DNA from: Coprinopsis marcescibilis
Taxonomy: Eukaryota > Basidiomycota > Agaricomycetes > Agaricales > Psathyrellaceae
Direction: 5' to 3'
Assembly: GCA_004369085.1 (NCBI GenBank)
Contig: ML210278.1
Coordinates: forward strand, 1-64,000
DNA length: 64,000 nucleotides
Shown: positions 1-11,087 of the stretch, piece by piece
Layout of the letters: each line of letters opens with the position of its first letter
How positions within the stretch are numbered: position 1 is the first letter of the stretch
Notes under the pieces: model-generated
Told to the model about the DNA's origin: nothing
Seen by the model: the letters and a program-made list of their open reading frames with translations, nothing else
Databases searched by the model: none
Translations under genes and position numbers: made by a program

Positions 1-944
1 GCTCTGAAAGCCCTCAGGACCTTGGGGCATTCGAAGATCCCTTTGGTTTCAGGTTTTCGCGTCCGAATCAGTGCCAAGCCCTAAATCCGGTGACATGCCG
101 TTGGCAGGGCTTGGGCACCCCCACCCTGAAGACTGAAATACCAAGTGTCTTCGGACCAAATATTCGTTCGACTGACTGCCCCGAGAACTTCCCGTCCTTT
201 GTACTGAAGTGAGGACGACAAGAAAATATCTAGGTAGGGTCTCGTTAGTCTCTTGTCGTCATAAGCGTGTGTAGACTCTGGGAGACTCAGGCAATGCTCT
301 CCGAGCGAGCTTGAGGTCGGACTCCATGGTGATCACGGTGATCTTTGCGGCGACAAGACGTTGTCACATTCTCACGATGTCGCATGCTCAGTAATGCTGA
401 CTCATCAGTCCATCAAAGGCAATGCCGGAGCTTTTTCGGGGCAATTGAAAGGTCGAGCGCTTAAGCCGAGAGGCCCAACCACCTGCGCACTGTCCCCCAG
501 CCACATAACCCACGAAATACAGCCCAGCGTACATACCTGATATTCATCTAATGGCCACTCAATCAGACAGAAAAAATTAGATGAAAACGTCGACCAGCGG
601 TGAGCTAGCCACCGGAAGCAAATGTTGCATTAATCAAAGCACCCGGCAAAGCCTAAGCAAATGGAGACAAAACGTATGGTATGCGTGTGCAATCATGATC
701 GTAAATGAAAAAAAACTCGAGTCTTGGTATGCAAGCACACCGTCGACACGGGATGAAGGTTTGGGAGGATGGACAATATCAAATTGCCACTCGTCGGCGA
801 GTCTATCGGCCACGTCGGAGCGACAGATCAATGTCGTATGAGTAATGTTGAGTGCGAGGCAGTATATGGAAACAGGTAAGGATCTAGGGCGAGTCGTACA
901 GAGAGAAGAGAAATGGGAAAATTGAGATGGCCATCTCAGAGAAT
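1..944. other. Intergenic, no gene seen
   Basis: I find no supported coding exon, RNA gene or repeat here. The short open frames lack a conserved motif, and the minus-strand ones are shadows of the neighbouring Pro/Gln-coding repeat. It is the downstream flank of the secreted protein gene that ends at 945. Confidence 0.4.
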
Positions 945-1955
945 CTAGAGACGGCGAGCCTTGGGAGTAAGAAGGCTGTCGGTAAAGGCCCTTCGTGCAA
1001 TGAAGTTGCGCTTGCACTTGTTGGTCTTGATCCTCTGGATGGTCGTGGTTTGTTGTTGAGGCTGGGGCGAGGGTTGTTGCTGAGGTACAGGAGAAGGAGA
1101 TGGTACAGGAGCAGGAGATGGTACAGGAACAGGAGCAGGTTGTTGAGGCTGGGGCGAAGGTGAGGGAGCTGGCTGGGGAGCCGGCTGGGGCTGGGGCTCA
1201 GGGGAAGGCTGGGGCTGGGGAGTTGGCTGAGGCTGGGGAGTTGGCTGAGGCTGAGGAGTTGGTTGAGGCTGGGGAGTGGGTTGAGGCTGAGGCTCAGGAG
1301 CAGCATCGGCGAACACCCAGTCAGCAGAGAGAACACCAGTTCCAAGGGGCGCAAAGTGCTCGAACAGGCCACGAGAGAAGTCGAGACCATCTGGTGGGCA
1401 TCCGGGGCACTACAAGTCCAATAAGCGTCCATAATCTTTCATGCAAGAAAAAGCAGATTCGTACAGTGTCCAAAATCACAGCGTCAGCGGTTCTGCCTTG
1501 GGTTGTGATCCTGATGGTCTTGAAGCAGTCACGATCCCTGTTGAACGACTAGATAGACAGTATACGTGTCAGCGCTGCGAATCGCTGATATATTCGAGCG
1601 TACGAACCGCCAAGGAGAGGGCAACGGCCTACAACAAACGATTGATCAGCAAAAGCGCAAGCGTTACACACGTAAAATATACTCACAAACTGGGTGTTCT
1701 GGATGAACTGGCCGCAGGCACCGCTGAAAGGGCAAAGGGGTCAGATTAATACATGCATCACAGTGACAGCAGCGCAGCAACGTACGGGTTTCCGGTCTGA
1801 GTGTCGTACCACGTAACCCTGACATTGCTAGCCCTCTTTGCGAGCTCACCGGACGCCCTGACCGCAAGCTCAGCGCTTGGTTGGCGAACGAGCACGGTGG
1901 CAGCCTGGGCAACAGCAGCCAAGCAGGAAACGACAAGGGATGCTTTGAATTGCAT
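945..1955 (-). CDS. Secreted RlpA-like double-psi beta-barrel (barwin-like) protein with Pro/Gln tail
   Basis: The predicted protein begins with a signal peptide (MQFKASLVVSCLAAVAQA), so it should be secreted. After splicing it carries a double-psi beta-barrel core: RVTWYDTQTGNP, then GACGQFIQNTQF, DCFKTIRIT and CPGCPPDGLDFSRGLF. The WYD, CGQ and CPGC-LDFS elements are typical of the fungal RlpA/barwin-like family. My exons are 1955-1786, 1723-1687, 1628-1608 (21 nt), 1548-1465 and 1409-945. The last exon adds a low-complexity tail of repeated QPQPTP units and a basic C-terminus. The family includes small secreted plant-interaction and protease-inhibitor-like proteins; no enzyme activity is implied. 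The 21-nt exon uses a weak donor and is the least certain part. Confidence 0.8.
1170..1300 (-). repeat. 18-bp coding minisatellite (QPQPTP units)
   Basis: The last exon of the barwin-like gene contains several imperfect copies of an 18-bp unit of the type GGCTGGGGAGTTGGCTGA (plus strand). On the minus strand these encode Q-P-Q-P-T-P. Units drift to S-P and A-P versions on both sides. Confidence 0.7.
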
Positions 1956-2412
1956 TATTGATTTAGTTTGAGTCGTTTAGGAGTAGCAAATGAATGTGTT
2001 CCCGTGGGGGGAAGTGTTCTCAAGGAACGTAAAAAGGGGACGAACGTGAAGAGAAGGGGAAAAGAATAATATGGATGGAGCCAAACAAACGAGTCGAAGG
2101 CCGCTTGCTTTTATTACCCGATTATTTTGGTTCAACTGTTGCGGCGCCGCCCTGGAAACCGGTCAAGGACTGCCGCTTTAGATCTCTTGGCATACCTTGT
2201 TCTGACGTTCGGCGCGTTCCCATGTATGCAGTGCCTTGCGGTGACCGCAGTAAAATATGTCATAATGTGCACCATGTAAGAGCGTTGTGGTACATAGTTG
2301 TGGTACAAGTTAGATTCGCAGTATGATACAAAGCCATTGAGCAGCAGCAGCAGCCAGCAAATTCAAGAAAGCATTCACGAAAGCAAGGAGTGGCAAGAAT
2401 GATTCATGTCAA
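1956..2412. other. Intergenic, promoter of the secreted protein gene
   Basis: This is the upstream region of the barwin-like gene (read leftwards) and the 3' flank of the Hsp70-like gene. It holds a short CAG/AGC microsatellite near 2340-2357. No conserved coding sequence was seen. Confidence 0.4.
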
Positions 2413-4895
2413 TTAAACATCGTTTGGATCATACACGATCTTCGCAGGGCTCCTGTGGAGACATCAGTATTCTGAAAATTACAACGTGGTCAGCGGAGGT
2501 TGCTCACCGTTTCTCAACGCCCTGTCGCGCAAACGTTGAAGTCAGTCCGAAATCCCGTTCTCGGAATCAGATTATCGCCACTCACCCGCTCCATCCACGA
2601 GATCTGTGCCCGCAGCTCCACAGAGCTGAAGTTCAGGATATAGTTGTACTCCAAGTACCAGTAGTTGCCAGTCTGGCCGTTGCTCTTCGCTTTCGGCGTA
2701 ATGGGAAGATGAGATAGATCCATTTCAACTGCACAGAGCTTCGAGTAGTTATCTGTCAGAAATGAATGAATGAGCACATTGTCAGCAACCGATCATCGCC
2801 CGGCATCAGCGCCCTCTGGAGGCGAATACCGGGTCTTTTTCTAGAAGGGCGGGTGGCTTACCGGTGTCCGTGTCCTTCCACTTGGGATTGGCATTGCTGC
2901 CCTTGTAACACCACACCTCCGACTTGACCGACTTGAGACTTTCCTTTGACTCAAACTCATACCAGAATTGGTACCTAAACTCCTTCTCTTCTGCAACCTG
3001 AGTGTTCTGTAAAAGACCGTTAGCGGGGCTGAAACACGAAAAGGAAGTAGGGTGACGTACCTTGGGCAGGACAACCTGGAAGAAGCCCCCGATACGCTTC
3101 GAGTTTGAGACGGAGAGGAAGGTTGTTGACTCCCTCGAGCGATGCTCGGGATCGGTGTTGTCGTATGGGATATGACAGAAGGAGCCGTACGCCACCTTGG
3201 ACACACGACTCTTTACAAAGTGGTCGAGGTAGAAGGACAGGGCGCCATCAGAGACGGCTTTGTTACTGTCCAGGCTGTTCAGCAACTACATCCAATTTTC
3301 TGATACCAAAAAAAAAGAAACGCACACATGGTTCTCTGGCCGAATGACATTCAGACCTTTGGGAGACAAAACCTCGTCGATTTTGGAATACAACCAATCG
3401 CTCGCAGAGAATCCCCCGACGAGCACGACATGCTGTAAAGGCAACCGAAAATTAACGTCCAACCCAACGCCACAGCGAACGAAATGCCCAACCTTGATAG
3501 TATGATGCCCGTTCTTGATCTGATCCAGCACCGCATCCACAATACACTTCACCGAGGGCTCGAAGAACTGCGCAACATCACTCCCCGCCAGCTTGAGCTG
3601 GCCGAACCTAATGTTACACGCCTCATCGTTATCCCTCGTCCCACCAAACTTGATGTACTGCGCTTGCTTATCACTGCTGAACCGGACCTTGGTAGATTTG
3701 TCAAAGCAGCGCACGATGTGGTCGAGGTCTTCGATGAAATCCGAGTCGTCAAGGATCTTTTCGAGATAGAGGCGGGCATGGATGCTGACGAAGACGGACC
3801 CGTGGAAGTGACCTAGCGAAAGGGGTGGTAGGAGAGTCAATATGGGAAAACGAGTAAAGGAAGCAACTTACACTGAGGGGCAGCGATCTCGTCGAAAACG
3901 GCTGCCTTATTCGTATCGTCCATCTTCTTCCCATAGGCACTAACATCCACAGTTCCTCCTCCGGCATCCACAATCACCACGCCTTCTCCGTTCTGCACAC
4001 ACAATCGTTAGAACCTGCGCAGCACATCAGTTAATTGTGGGCACACCTTCATCGCACCGGCTGGCAACCCATTATCGATCGAGAAGTGCAAGCTCGCCTC
4101 GCCCTCGGTCACAAACGAGACCCTCGAATGACCCGCATTGGTATCAGGCACAAGTCGTGCAAGGACAACAGCCTCCCTGATCTGGCTCTGCTGGTACCCT
4201 TCCCATCCATTTGGATGCGAAATCACATAATCAATCTCTGACTCTACCGATTCCCACAAATCCCGCCCGCTAGCATGAGTGTCTTGAATGTAGCTCTTGG
4301 CACACTTGTATAGGTACTGCAAAAAGTCGGCAAGGACCTGCACGACGGTCTTGCCAAGTGGCAAGGGCGGGATGTTCATAGTGACATGTTGCGAATCTCC
4401 TGATTTCGGCCGAATGTGGAGCTTAAACCTGTGTTTTTTTCGTTAGCATGGATAAGCCAAGTATTAGAGGGAGGGACTGACCACTCAGTCTTGACCCAAG
4501 CTTCGTCCATAGCCATCTCGTAGATACCTTCTCTCATAGCTTCTGCGCCCGTAGCGCACATGTTTCCCCCCTTGTCATAGTAAATAACAGTAGGAATCTT
4601 GGATGCCCCACTGATTTGTTCATGGGCAGGGAACCTGTCGAGTGGGAGAGCCTCTCAACACCCATGAAACCTTATCGACGCCTTGAGCGACGTACCTCGT
4701 CACTCCTTTGATTTCAGGCACCTGTCCGGGGTCGAGTACACTGTACGATGCACTTGTATCAGCCAATCGTCGATTCCTATCTGTGGCAGAAAAAGCCTAC
4801 CTGTACGAAATACCACTGTAGGTCGTCCCGACATCGAAAGCAAGAACGAGCTTCCTTCTCGATCCCCCATACGGTCGTCGGTTGAGATGGGCCAT
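2413..4895 (-). CDS. Hsp70-like ATPase-fold protein, copy 1
   Basis: An atypical Hsp70/actin-superfamily protein of the kind expanded in mushroom genomes (HSPA12-like). The start ATG at 4895 gives MAHLNRRPYGGSRRKLVLAF, leading into the phosphate-1 motif DVGTTYSG. Later exons carry YVISHPNGWEGYQQSQI, the phosphate-2 motif VDAGGG and the adenosine motif HVVLVGGFSASDW. The model has many short introns. The C-terminus comes from three small exons and reads WMERGVEKR then SPAKIVYDPNDV before TAA at 2413; copy 2 ends the same way, which supports the splicing. There is no classic substrate-binding domain or EEVD tail, so a regulatory rather than canonical folding role is likely. The client is unknown. 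Confidence 0.85.
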
Positions 4896-5500
4896 AGTGA
4901 GCGCAAGACGATGGTGGTGGTAGAACGAGAAGAAGAGTGCGTAGTGGCAACCTCGAGGCTGGTCCGCAGTCTTCCTTTTGTATGCGGTGGGAGCGAGATG
5001 ACCTCAGCGAGCGCTTGTCGTGGAGAAATGTAACTGGGACGTCTCTGCTAGTCGAATGACTTTCTCAAAAGCCTTGTGAGGGAGGTCGTGGTGGGTCCCA
5101 AGCAAACTTGTGGCGTTCCTCACCTGCGTTTTATTTAGCCCAAGAGGCTGTTGAACATCGCCGTGACCGTCCACAGCTTTCTCCTTTCTTCGTGATTGCC
5201 AGTCAGGTGGTTACGGCCCCTGACTCAAACTCGGTCCCCATGCCAAAAACGTTGAATAAGGTATGCAGTCGATAATCAGAGAATGGTTTCGCAAAATCGG
5301 TGTAAGAATCAGAGAAAAAGAACGCGAGCTCGTCGCAAAACTTGCTCAGGATCGCGCGGCAGCTTTCCCTGCCAAGCCAACTCGATAGAGGCTTGAAGAG
5401 GGGTTGCATCCTGACCAGGCTGCTTTCGATATTGCATATAATTGGTAGTGGGAGCGTAACAAAAGAGCTAGAAATACAAAGACCATGCTACAATCGCGGT
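4896..5500. other. Intergenic between Hsp70-like copy 1 and the proteasome gene
   Basis: Promoter region of Hsp70-like copy 1 plus the 3' flank of the proteasome alpha-4 gene. A 68-codon frame at 5203-5409 (-) has no recognisable motif and is not called. I looked for nGAAn heat-shock arrays and saw no convincing one. Confidence 0.35.
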
Positions 5501-6674
5501 TTATTTCATCTCCGTATCTTCATCCTTCTTCGTCAGGCCTTCGCTCAATAACAATGCATCGATCTCATGAGGTCGGTAGATCTTGGCTTGAGGTGCCTTT
5601 GTTTCAGGGTCGATGGTGAGGACAGCAAACTCGACTGTACGAAGCGATGATCAGAAACCGATTCAGGTTAAGAGAGACATAAAAACGGTACATACGTTTC
5701 TCGCTGTTGAGTGTTGTGCTGTCCATAGTCTTGCTCATGGTCCTGAGCACCAACCCAATAGCATCCTTCACTGAGATGTCATCCTTGTACTCTTGCTTCA
5801 ACAGACTCTGAGCGGTGCCGTTGTTAGCTCCGATGCAAGTTGCCTTCCAGCCGGAGTAGTTGCCTGACGGATCGGAGTGGTACAGTTGGAACTGGTAGTG
5901 TGGGTCATAGCCGGCGTATAGGATCGAGACACCAAAAGGACGGAGACCTGAGAGTAGCGAAATTGAGTTGACGAGGCAAGCACAGAGACGTTCTGGGACA
6001 CACCTCCAAATTGTGTATAGCCTTGCTTGAGATCGCACAATCTCTGAGCGAGCAATTCCACAGGGATATCTTCGTTGTAGTTCAAGAGATGTTGCTGAGC
6101 AGCGTTTCGGGCAAAGTTCACGAGAGAGTTGGCATCGGCTGTGAGTCCTGCGACTCCTCCTATCACATTCCTTGGTACGTGTTGCAATCGATCAGCCAGA
6201 GGCCAACGGACCTGGGAAGAGAAACACACCTGTTCAAAAGGAAGATCTTTTCGCCACTTCCACCGTATCCTCCGGCTTTCGAGCTTGAAAGATCGAGCAG
6301 CTTTCCGGTTACTTTCTTCTCTGCTGCCAAAACCACGCCGTCCTTTGCCAGTACCCCGAGAACGGTACCAGCGTGCGAGATTGCCTCCATAGCATATTCG
6401 ACTGAAATAACTATCAGAACAACGCCTGCAAGATTAGTTGGGTATCCTCACTTTGGTATAAACGTCCTGAGGAGAAACATCAGACTCATGCTTTATGATG
6501 ATTTGCAGCACACATACCCTCTGGGGAGAAGATGGTAGTCCGACCTTCACAAGAGTGTCATTATTAGGGATTGTCCGTTATCCTGATGGAATGGACATAC
6601 TATCGTATCGTCTGGCCTAGTAGACAGAGTCAGTTCAATGTCCAGAAACGTTAAAAGTGGGCTTTACTTACCAT
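5501..6674 (-). CDS. PSMA4: 20S proteasome subunit alpha type-4 (yeast alpha-3/Pre9)
   Basis: One of seven alpha-ring subunits of the 20S core protease in cytosol and nucleus. The N-terminus is assembled across introns as [16 protein letters not shown], the proteasome alpha signature, followed by [20 protein letters not shown] and [11 protein letters not shown]. Later exons give [33 protein letters not shown] and [12 protein letters not shown]. The C-terminus is acidic/basic and ends KKDEDTEMK with TAA at 5501. It lacks the catalytic N-terminal Thr, as expected for an alpha subunit. The first coding exon is only the ATG (6674-6672), directly followed by GTAAGT. Length and sequence match a full-length, functional housekeeping gene. 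Confidence 0.95.
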
Positions 6675-7059
6675 CGTAAAGTATTAGATAGGGAACGAAA
6701 TTGACGATGAATTCGAGAGAGCGACGCGTCGAGGGTAATCATCAGCATACGCGTCCCTTGTTCGGCAGAGTCCGGACGCATCACCGGAACACCCCCCATT
6801 TGGGAGTGCTCCCGGTGAGCTGCCGGGAGGAATAAATCTCTTGGCCCGTGCGCAATCCATACCGTATCCTTCAAATTGATTCCAAGTTCTTCGACTGCGC
6901 AATGTTCACCATCTCTTTTACTTAGTCTGGTACCCCTTTTGAACCATACTGCGACTTTTCTATTGGGAATCTCACTTGGAGATATCTAGGAAGTGAAGGT
7001 ATGTATAACAGACTGAACGAGATAACTGGCATCCAGGTTTTCATCCCCTTGCGTTGGAA
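6675..7059. other. Intergenic upstream of the proteasome gene
   Basis: Divergent spacer between the PSMA4 gene and the F-box pseudogene. Overlapping minus-strand frames at 6668-6902 have no conserved features. I see no TATA box. Confidence 0.35.
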
Positions 7060-7956
7060 ATGGGTCAGGCAAATATATTCTCTCTCACGAATGAACCATC
7101 GCAAGAGGTAGCCAGCCTCTTAGCAACACACCCCCACAGTGACCCAGACGCCGAGAACCGTCTCAGGGGTCGAGGAGCTGGAAGCAAGGATCCAAGAACT
7201 AAAGAGTGGGACCTGCGTTTCACCAAGAGAAGCTGCGAGGTCTTAAAGCTGTTCTTTCTCCTGTTTGATACATCCCACCAGAAGTCCTAGGCCGAATCTT
7301 TTGGTTCGCGCTATGCGATCTCGTTGAAGGGGAGACAGGGGCAATGGACAAGACGGAGCGCGCACATGACACGTACAGTACTGCTCTCAAGTCAGACCTT
7401 CGAAACACGTCATCCTTAAATCCCTCCATACTCTGACGGTACGAGGGCCAGGGATTAGTACTAACGGGTGCTCCCATACCTTACAGTACCCGCTTTGAAG
7501 ACTCTCACATTGTCGTTTGACGACTGGGTGGACGATCACAATGTCCTGGAAATATTTACAGCTCCACACATTTCAACAACCCTGACTACGACGACGACAA
7601 CAAGACGCCTAGCCGGACTGTCCGCGAGCTCAGAATCGAGAACCTCGCGAGTAACGCCGCCAACCCCGTCACGTCCTTTTGTTCAGTGCATTTCCGCACT
7701 CACAAAGCTGACGATGGATAATGTTGCGGTTTCCGACGAACGTTTCCTATCCAATGAAGGAGTGGAAACACCATATCTAAGAGCCTTGCGGCAGATCGAA
7801 CTGCTGAATATGCCTACGACCTTTAGGAATAGGAAATTTTGGAACTTTGTGGATCGCAGGAGACACCCGGGTGAAGGATTGCAAGCAAACGGTGAAGCGG
7901 GAGCAAACTTGTACTTGGGGGAAAGAAAGCGGGTATGCTTAAGCGTGCGACTCTGA
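7060..7956 (+). pseudogene. Decayed F-box/LRR-type gene
   Basis: Fragments of an Agaricomycete F-box protein lie in order but in different frames. The first piece is MGQANIFSLTNEPSQE (from 7060). Around 7155-7235 another frame reads GVEELEARIQELKSG and ends in TAA. A third frame reads KAVLSPV, TGA, YIPPEVLGRIFWFALCDL. This is the usual SPxRxIPPEVLxxIF F-box signature with a stop where Arg is expected. Downstream (7468-7956) is a leucine-rich region with LTVPALKTLTLSFDDW and ISALTKLTMDNVAVSD. Several frameshifts and at least one nonsense change make an intact product unlikely. Introns could explain some frame changes but not the stop inside the F-box. Confidence 0.65.
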
Positions 7957-8086
7957 CATACTTCCCAGTGTGCAAATCGGAATTTGGGTCCAAGACAGAC
8001 GATTTTCGAAATATTTATGATTTCACTAGGGCCAACAAAAAACGATACTTTAATTGACTTGTACATGTGGCGTGTAAGATCTGAGT

Positions 8087-10623
8087 TTAATCAGCATCGT
8101 TGGGGTCGAAGACAATCTTTGCTGGACTCCTGTAGTGGAAATTTAATTATGTCAAATGGGTGCATTTTAAGGAACAGGAAAAAGGTGGCATTGAGACTAA
8201 CCTCTTCTCAACACCCTATAGTTCAAATCTCTGAGAAGCCGAACACCCATGGTATAAACCTAGAGATGGACTCACATTCTCTTTCCAAGCGATTTGGGCC
8301 TGAAGCTCTGTAGCGCTAAACGACAGGATGTGCTCAAACTGGACAGCGTAGTAAAAGCCATTCCCATTGGCCTTTGGCGTGGGTGGTCCAGTCACTCTCG
8401 ATAGGTCGGCCTCTATCCTACAGAGGGGTGAAAAGTTCTCTAAAGCTGTGTTATATATCAGTGTCCTTAGGATGCCATTATCGGCTCACCTGTGTCTTCG
8501 TCCATCCATTCATGTTCCCTGGCTGGTCCTCGGTAGACCCAAATGGATGTAAGTACTGCCAACGCGTGTTTAGACCCCGAGATTCGGCGCACAACGTCCC
8601 CTCTGAACTCGGTTGTCTTTGATACTTGAGTTCCCTGTGAACGGTGGTAAGAATTGCAACTACAGAGTAAGTTACAATGGCCAGAATTTCAGGTATACCT
8701 TCGAAATTATAGCGGAAAACCGCCCGTCCAGTGTCTTTTCCCCATCGACGGGATCGATATACGCCTTATGCTCCCTTGAACGGTGGCTTTCAAGCCACGG
8801 ATTATATATCTGTGAGTACATATACCCATAATTGAACCTTGCGATGCGAATTTTGACCAAATTTTCAAGGTAGAAATAAACTGCGCCATTGGACACAGCT
8901 TTGTTTCTGTGATGCAACTCAATGGAAGTCGCATGAATGGTCTCAAAGTCAGAGCACCTACACATGATACTGATCTGGTCGAAGAACAGACAGCCCGCGC
9001 GATTTTAGTGCTTCTCTGACTTTTTCGTATACCCAATCGCTAGCTGAGAATCCTCCGACGAGAACCACGTGCTAAATGATGGAGATGTGAGCGTGTCAGC
9101 TCATCCTGTGCGCTTCTACAAGAGTGAACTTGCCTTGACGGTGCTCTGTTGTACGTTCACGGCCTTAACGATGCACTGTATGGATGGCTTGAAGAACTGG
9201 GCCACGTCAGTTCTAATGCGAGTAAGCCACAGTTGTAACAGTACATGGATCGATGCCTCTTACCCCGCTAGTCTGAGCTGACCGTTTCGGATCTGGCAGC
9301 TAGGATCATGGTCTCGTATCCCTCCAAATTTGATGTACTGAACATCAGTCTGGTCACTGAAGCGGAGCTTTGTTGCTTTGTCGAATCGATCCACAATGTG
9401 ATCGATATCGGCGGAAAATAGCGAATCCTTTAGGAATTTTTTCAAAAACACTCTAGCGTTAACGCTGACGAAGACAGAGCCAAGGAAATGACCTAAATAA
9501 CCAGATGTTAGGATGAAAGAAAAGGTCATCAGTATATCCCGGGACCGCTTACAAGTCGGAATTGATATCTCTTTGAATGTTTGGGTCTTCCCGCCATCTT
9601 CGGAGACTTGATAGCTACTGATGTCGATTGTGCCTCCACCCGCATCCACGACGACAACCCCTTCGCCTGCCTGGAACCATCGGGACGATCCCAATGCTCT
9701 TAATAATGCAATAATACTCAAAGTCGGTAACATAGAAACACACTGACCTTTACGCATGAAGCCCCAGACATTAGCCCGCCTTTGATACAGAAATGCAAGC
9801 TCGCCTCGCCCTCAGTGATAAAATGAATCCTTTTGTGGCCACTGGTGGTGTCGGGGACAAGGTTCGCGAGGAATACAGCCTCCTTTATCTGACTCTGCTG
9901 GTAACCTTCCCACCCATTTGGATGAGAGATAACGTATTCGGTGGTGTCTTCCAAAGATCTCCACAGGACTTCACCATTGATGTTTGTCTCCTCGATGAAG
10001 CTTCTCGCACACTTATAGAGATATTTCAAGAAGTCTGAGAGAACCTGCACAACAGTCTTATTTGGCGGAAGAGGCGGAACGTTGGCTTTGATAGATTTCG
10101 AGGCACCAGTCTTTGGTTGGATATGTAGCTTAAACCTGTTATTCCGGAGTTTAAGGCTCCGGGAAAATTACAAGCGAGACATGACACTGGTGCTACTCAC
10201 CATTCCGACTTGGTCCATCCTTGGTCTTCAGCTTGATCCTGCATCCCATCTTTCAATGTTTCGGCTCCTGCTGCCCGAACGACTCCGTCCTTGTCGTAGT
10301 ACATAACTGTAGGAATCTTTGAGGCGCCGCTGATATGCTCCTGTGCTGGGAATCTACTCGGGATCAGTGGTTGGTTACCTCGAGATCGACGAGGCCGATT
10401 CATACTTCGTAACCCCTTTCACCTCGGGCACTTGTCCAGGATCCAGGATACTGCACCGATTGCTCAGCACAAGTCGGATCCCTTTGACGTTCACAAAGGC
10501 TCGCCCTGGGGGCCATGTTCTCACTCACCAATACGAAATGCCACTGTACGTTGTCCCAACATCCAGAGCTAATACGAGTTTCCTCTTCGCTCCTCCGTAC
10601 GGTGGTAGACTCTGGGGTGTCAT
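8087..10623 (-). CDS. Hsp70-like ATPase-fold protein, copy 2
   Basis: Paralog of the gene at 2413-4895 on the same strand. The start ATG at 10623 gives MTPQSLPPYGGAKRKLVLAL and DVGTTYSG. It keeps LDPGQVPEVKGVTKY, VISHPNGWEGYQQSQIKEAV, the phosphate-2 motif VDAGGGTIDIS and the adenosine motif near 9060. The C-terminus is built from small exons: ELQAQIAWKEN, GVEKR, then SPAKIVFDPNDAD with TAA at 8087. No internal stop was found in the exons I traced, so this copy looks functional. Exon layout matches copy 1, showing duplication of the gene with its introns rather than retroposition. The two copies have clearly diverged outside the nucleotide-binding motifs. Confidence 0.82.
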
Positions 10624-11087
10624 TTTACACCGAGATGGAAGGAGATGATAAGAGGACTTGCCACTTGCGATCAACCGCATTGTGTCTTAAGTACTCACGC
10701 GAGTGGCAACAAGCGCCGGTGACCAAACAGTCACGGTTACCGTGATTATTCAGGCATAGCGTGACAGGCTTCTAAGGAGTACTTTCCTGCATCCTCTAGC
10801 TACCGTTATCTACGGAGCTCAACCTACTACAGACACTTACGATTTGCTCTGGCTCTAGAGGCCCCTATCCAGGATTATTCCAGTGTCGCGCGTGTGACTC
10901 TCACGTGATAAGTTGTAACGCGCCAAACCCAGTGCCAAGACCTTCAAAGACCGCTGTCATGGTCCTAGAACCTTCACCTCCTCTGCAACAACCATTTTCG
11001 GTACATTTTACTCTCGCTCATCGGTGTATCTATGTGGCTACGAGCCTGAATCCATCGGCTAGCCTACCACCGTAGGATTCATAAATC
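10624..11087. other. Divergent promoter region
   Basis: Shared upstream region of Hsp70-like copy 2 (leftward) and the DUF6697-like gene (rightward). No coding motif, repeat or clear TATA box was recognised. Confidence 0.35.

Noticed and set aside
5203..5409. 68-codon minus-strand frame upstream of Hsp70-like copy 1
   Set aside because: No family match, no splice context and it lies in a promoter-sized gap.
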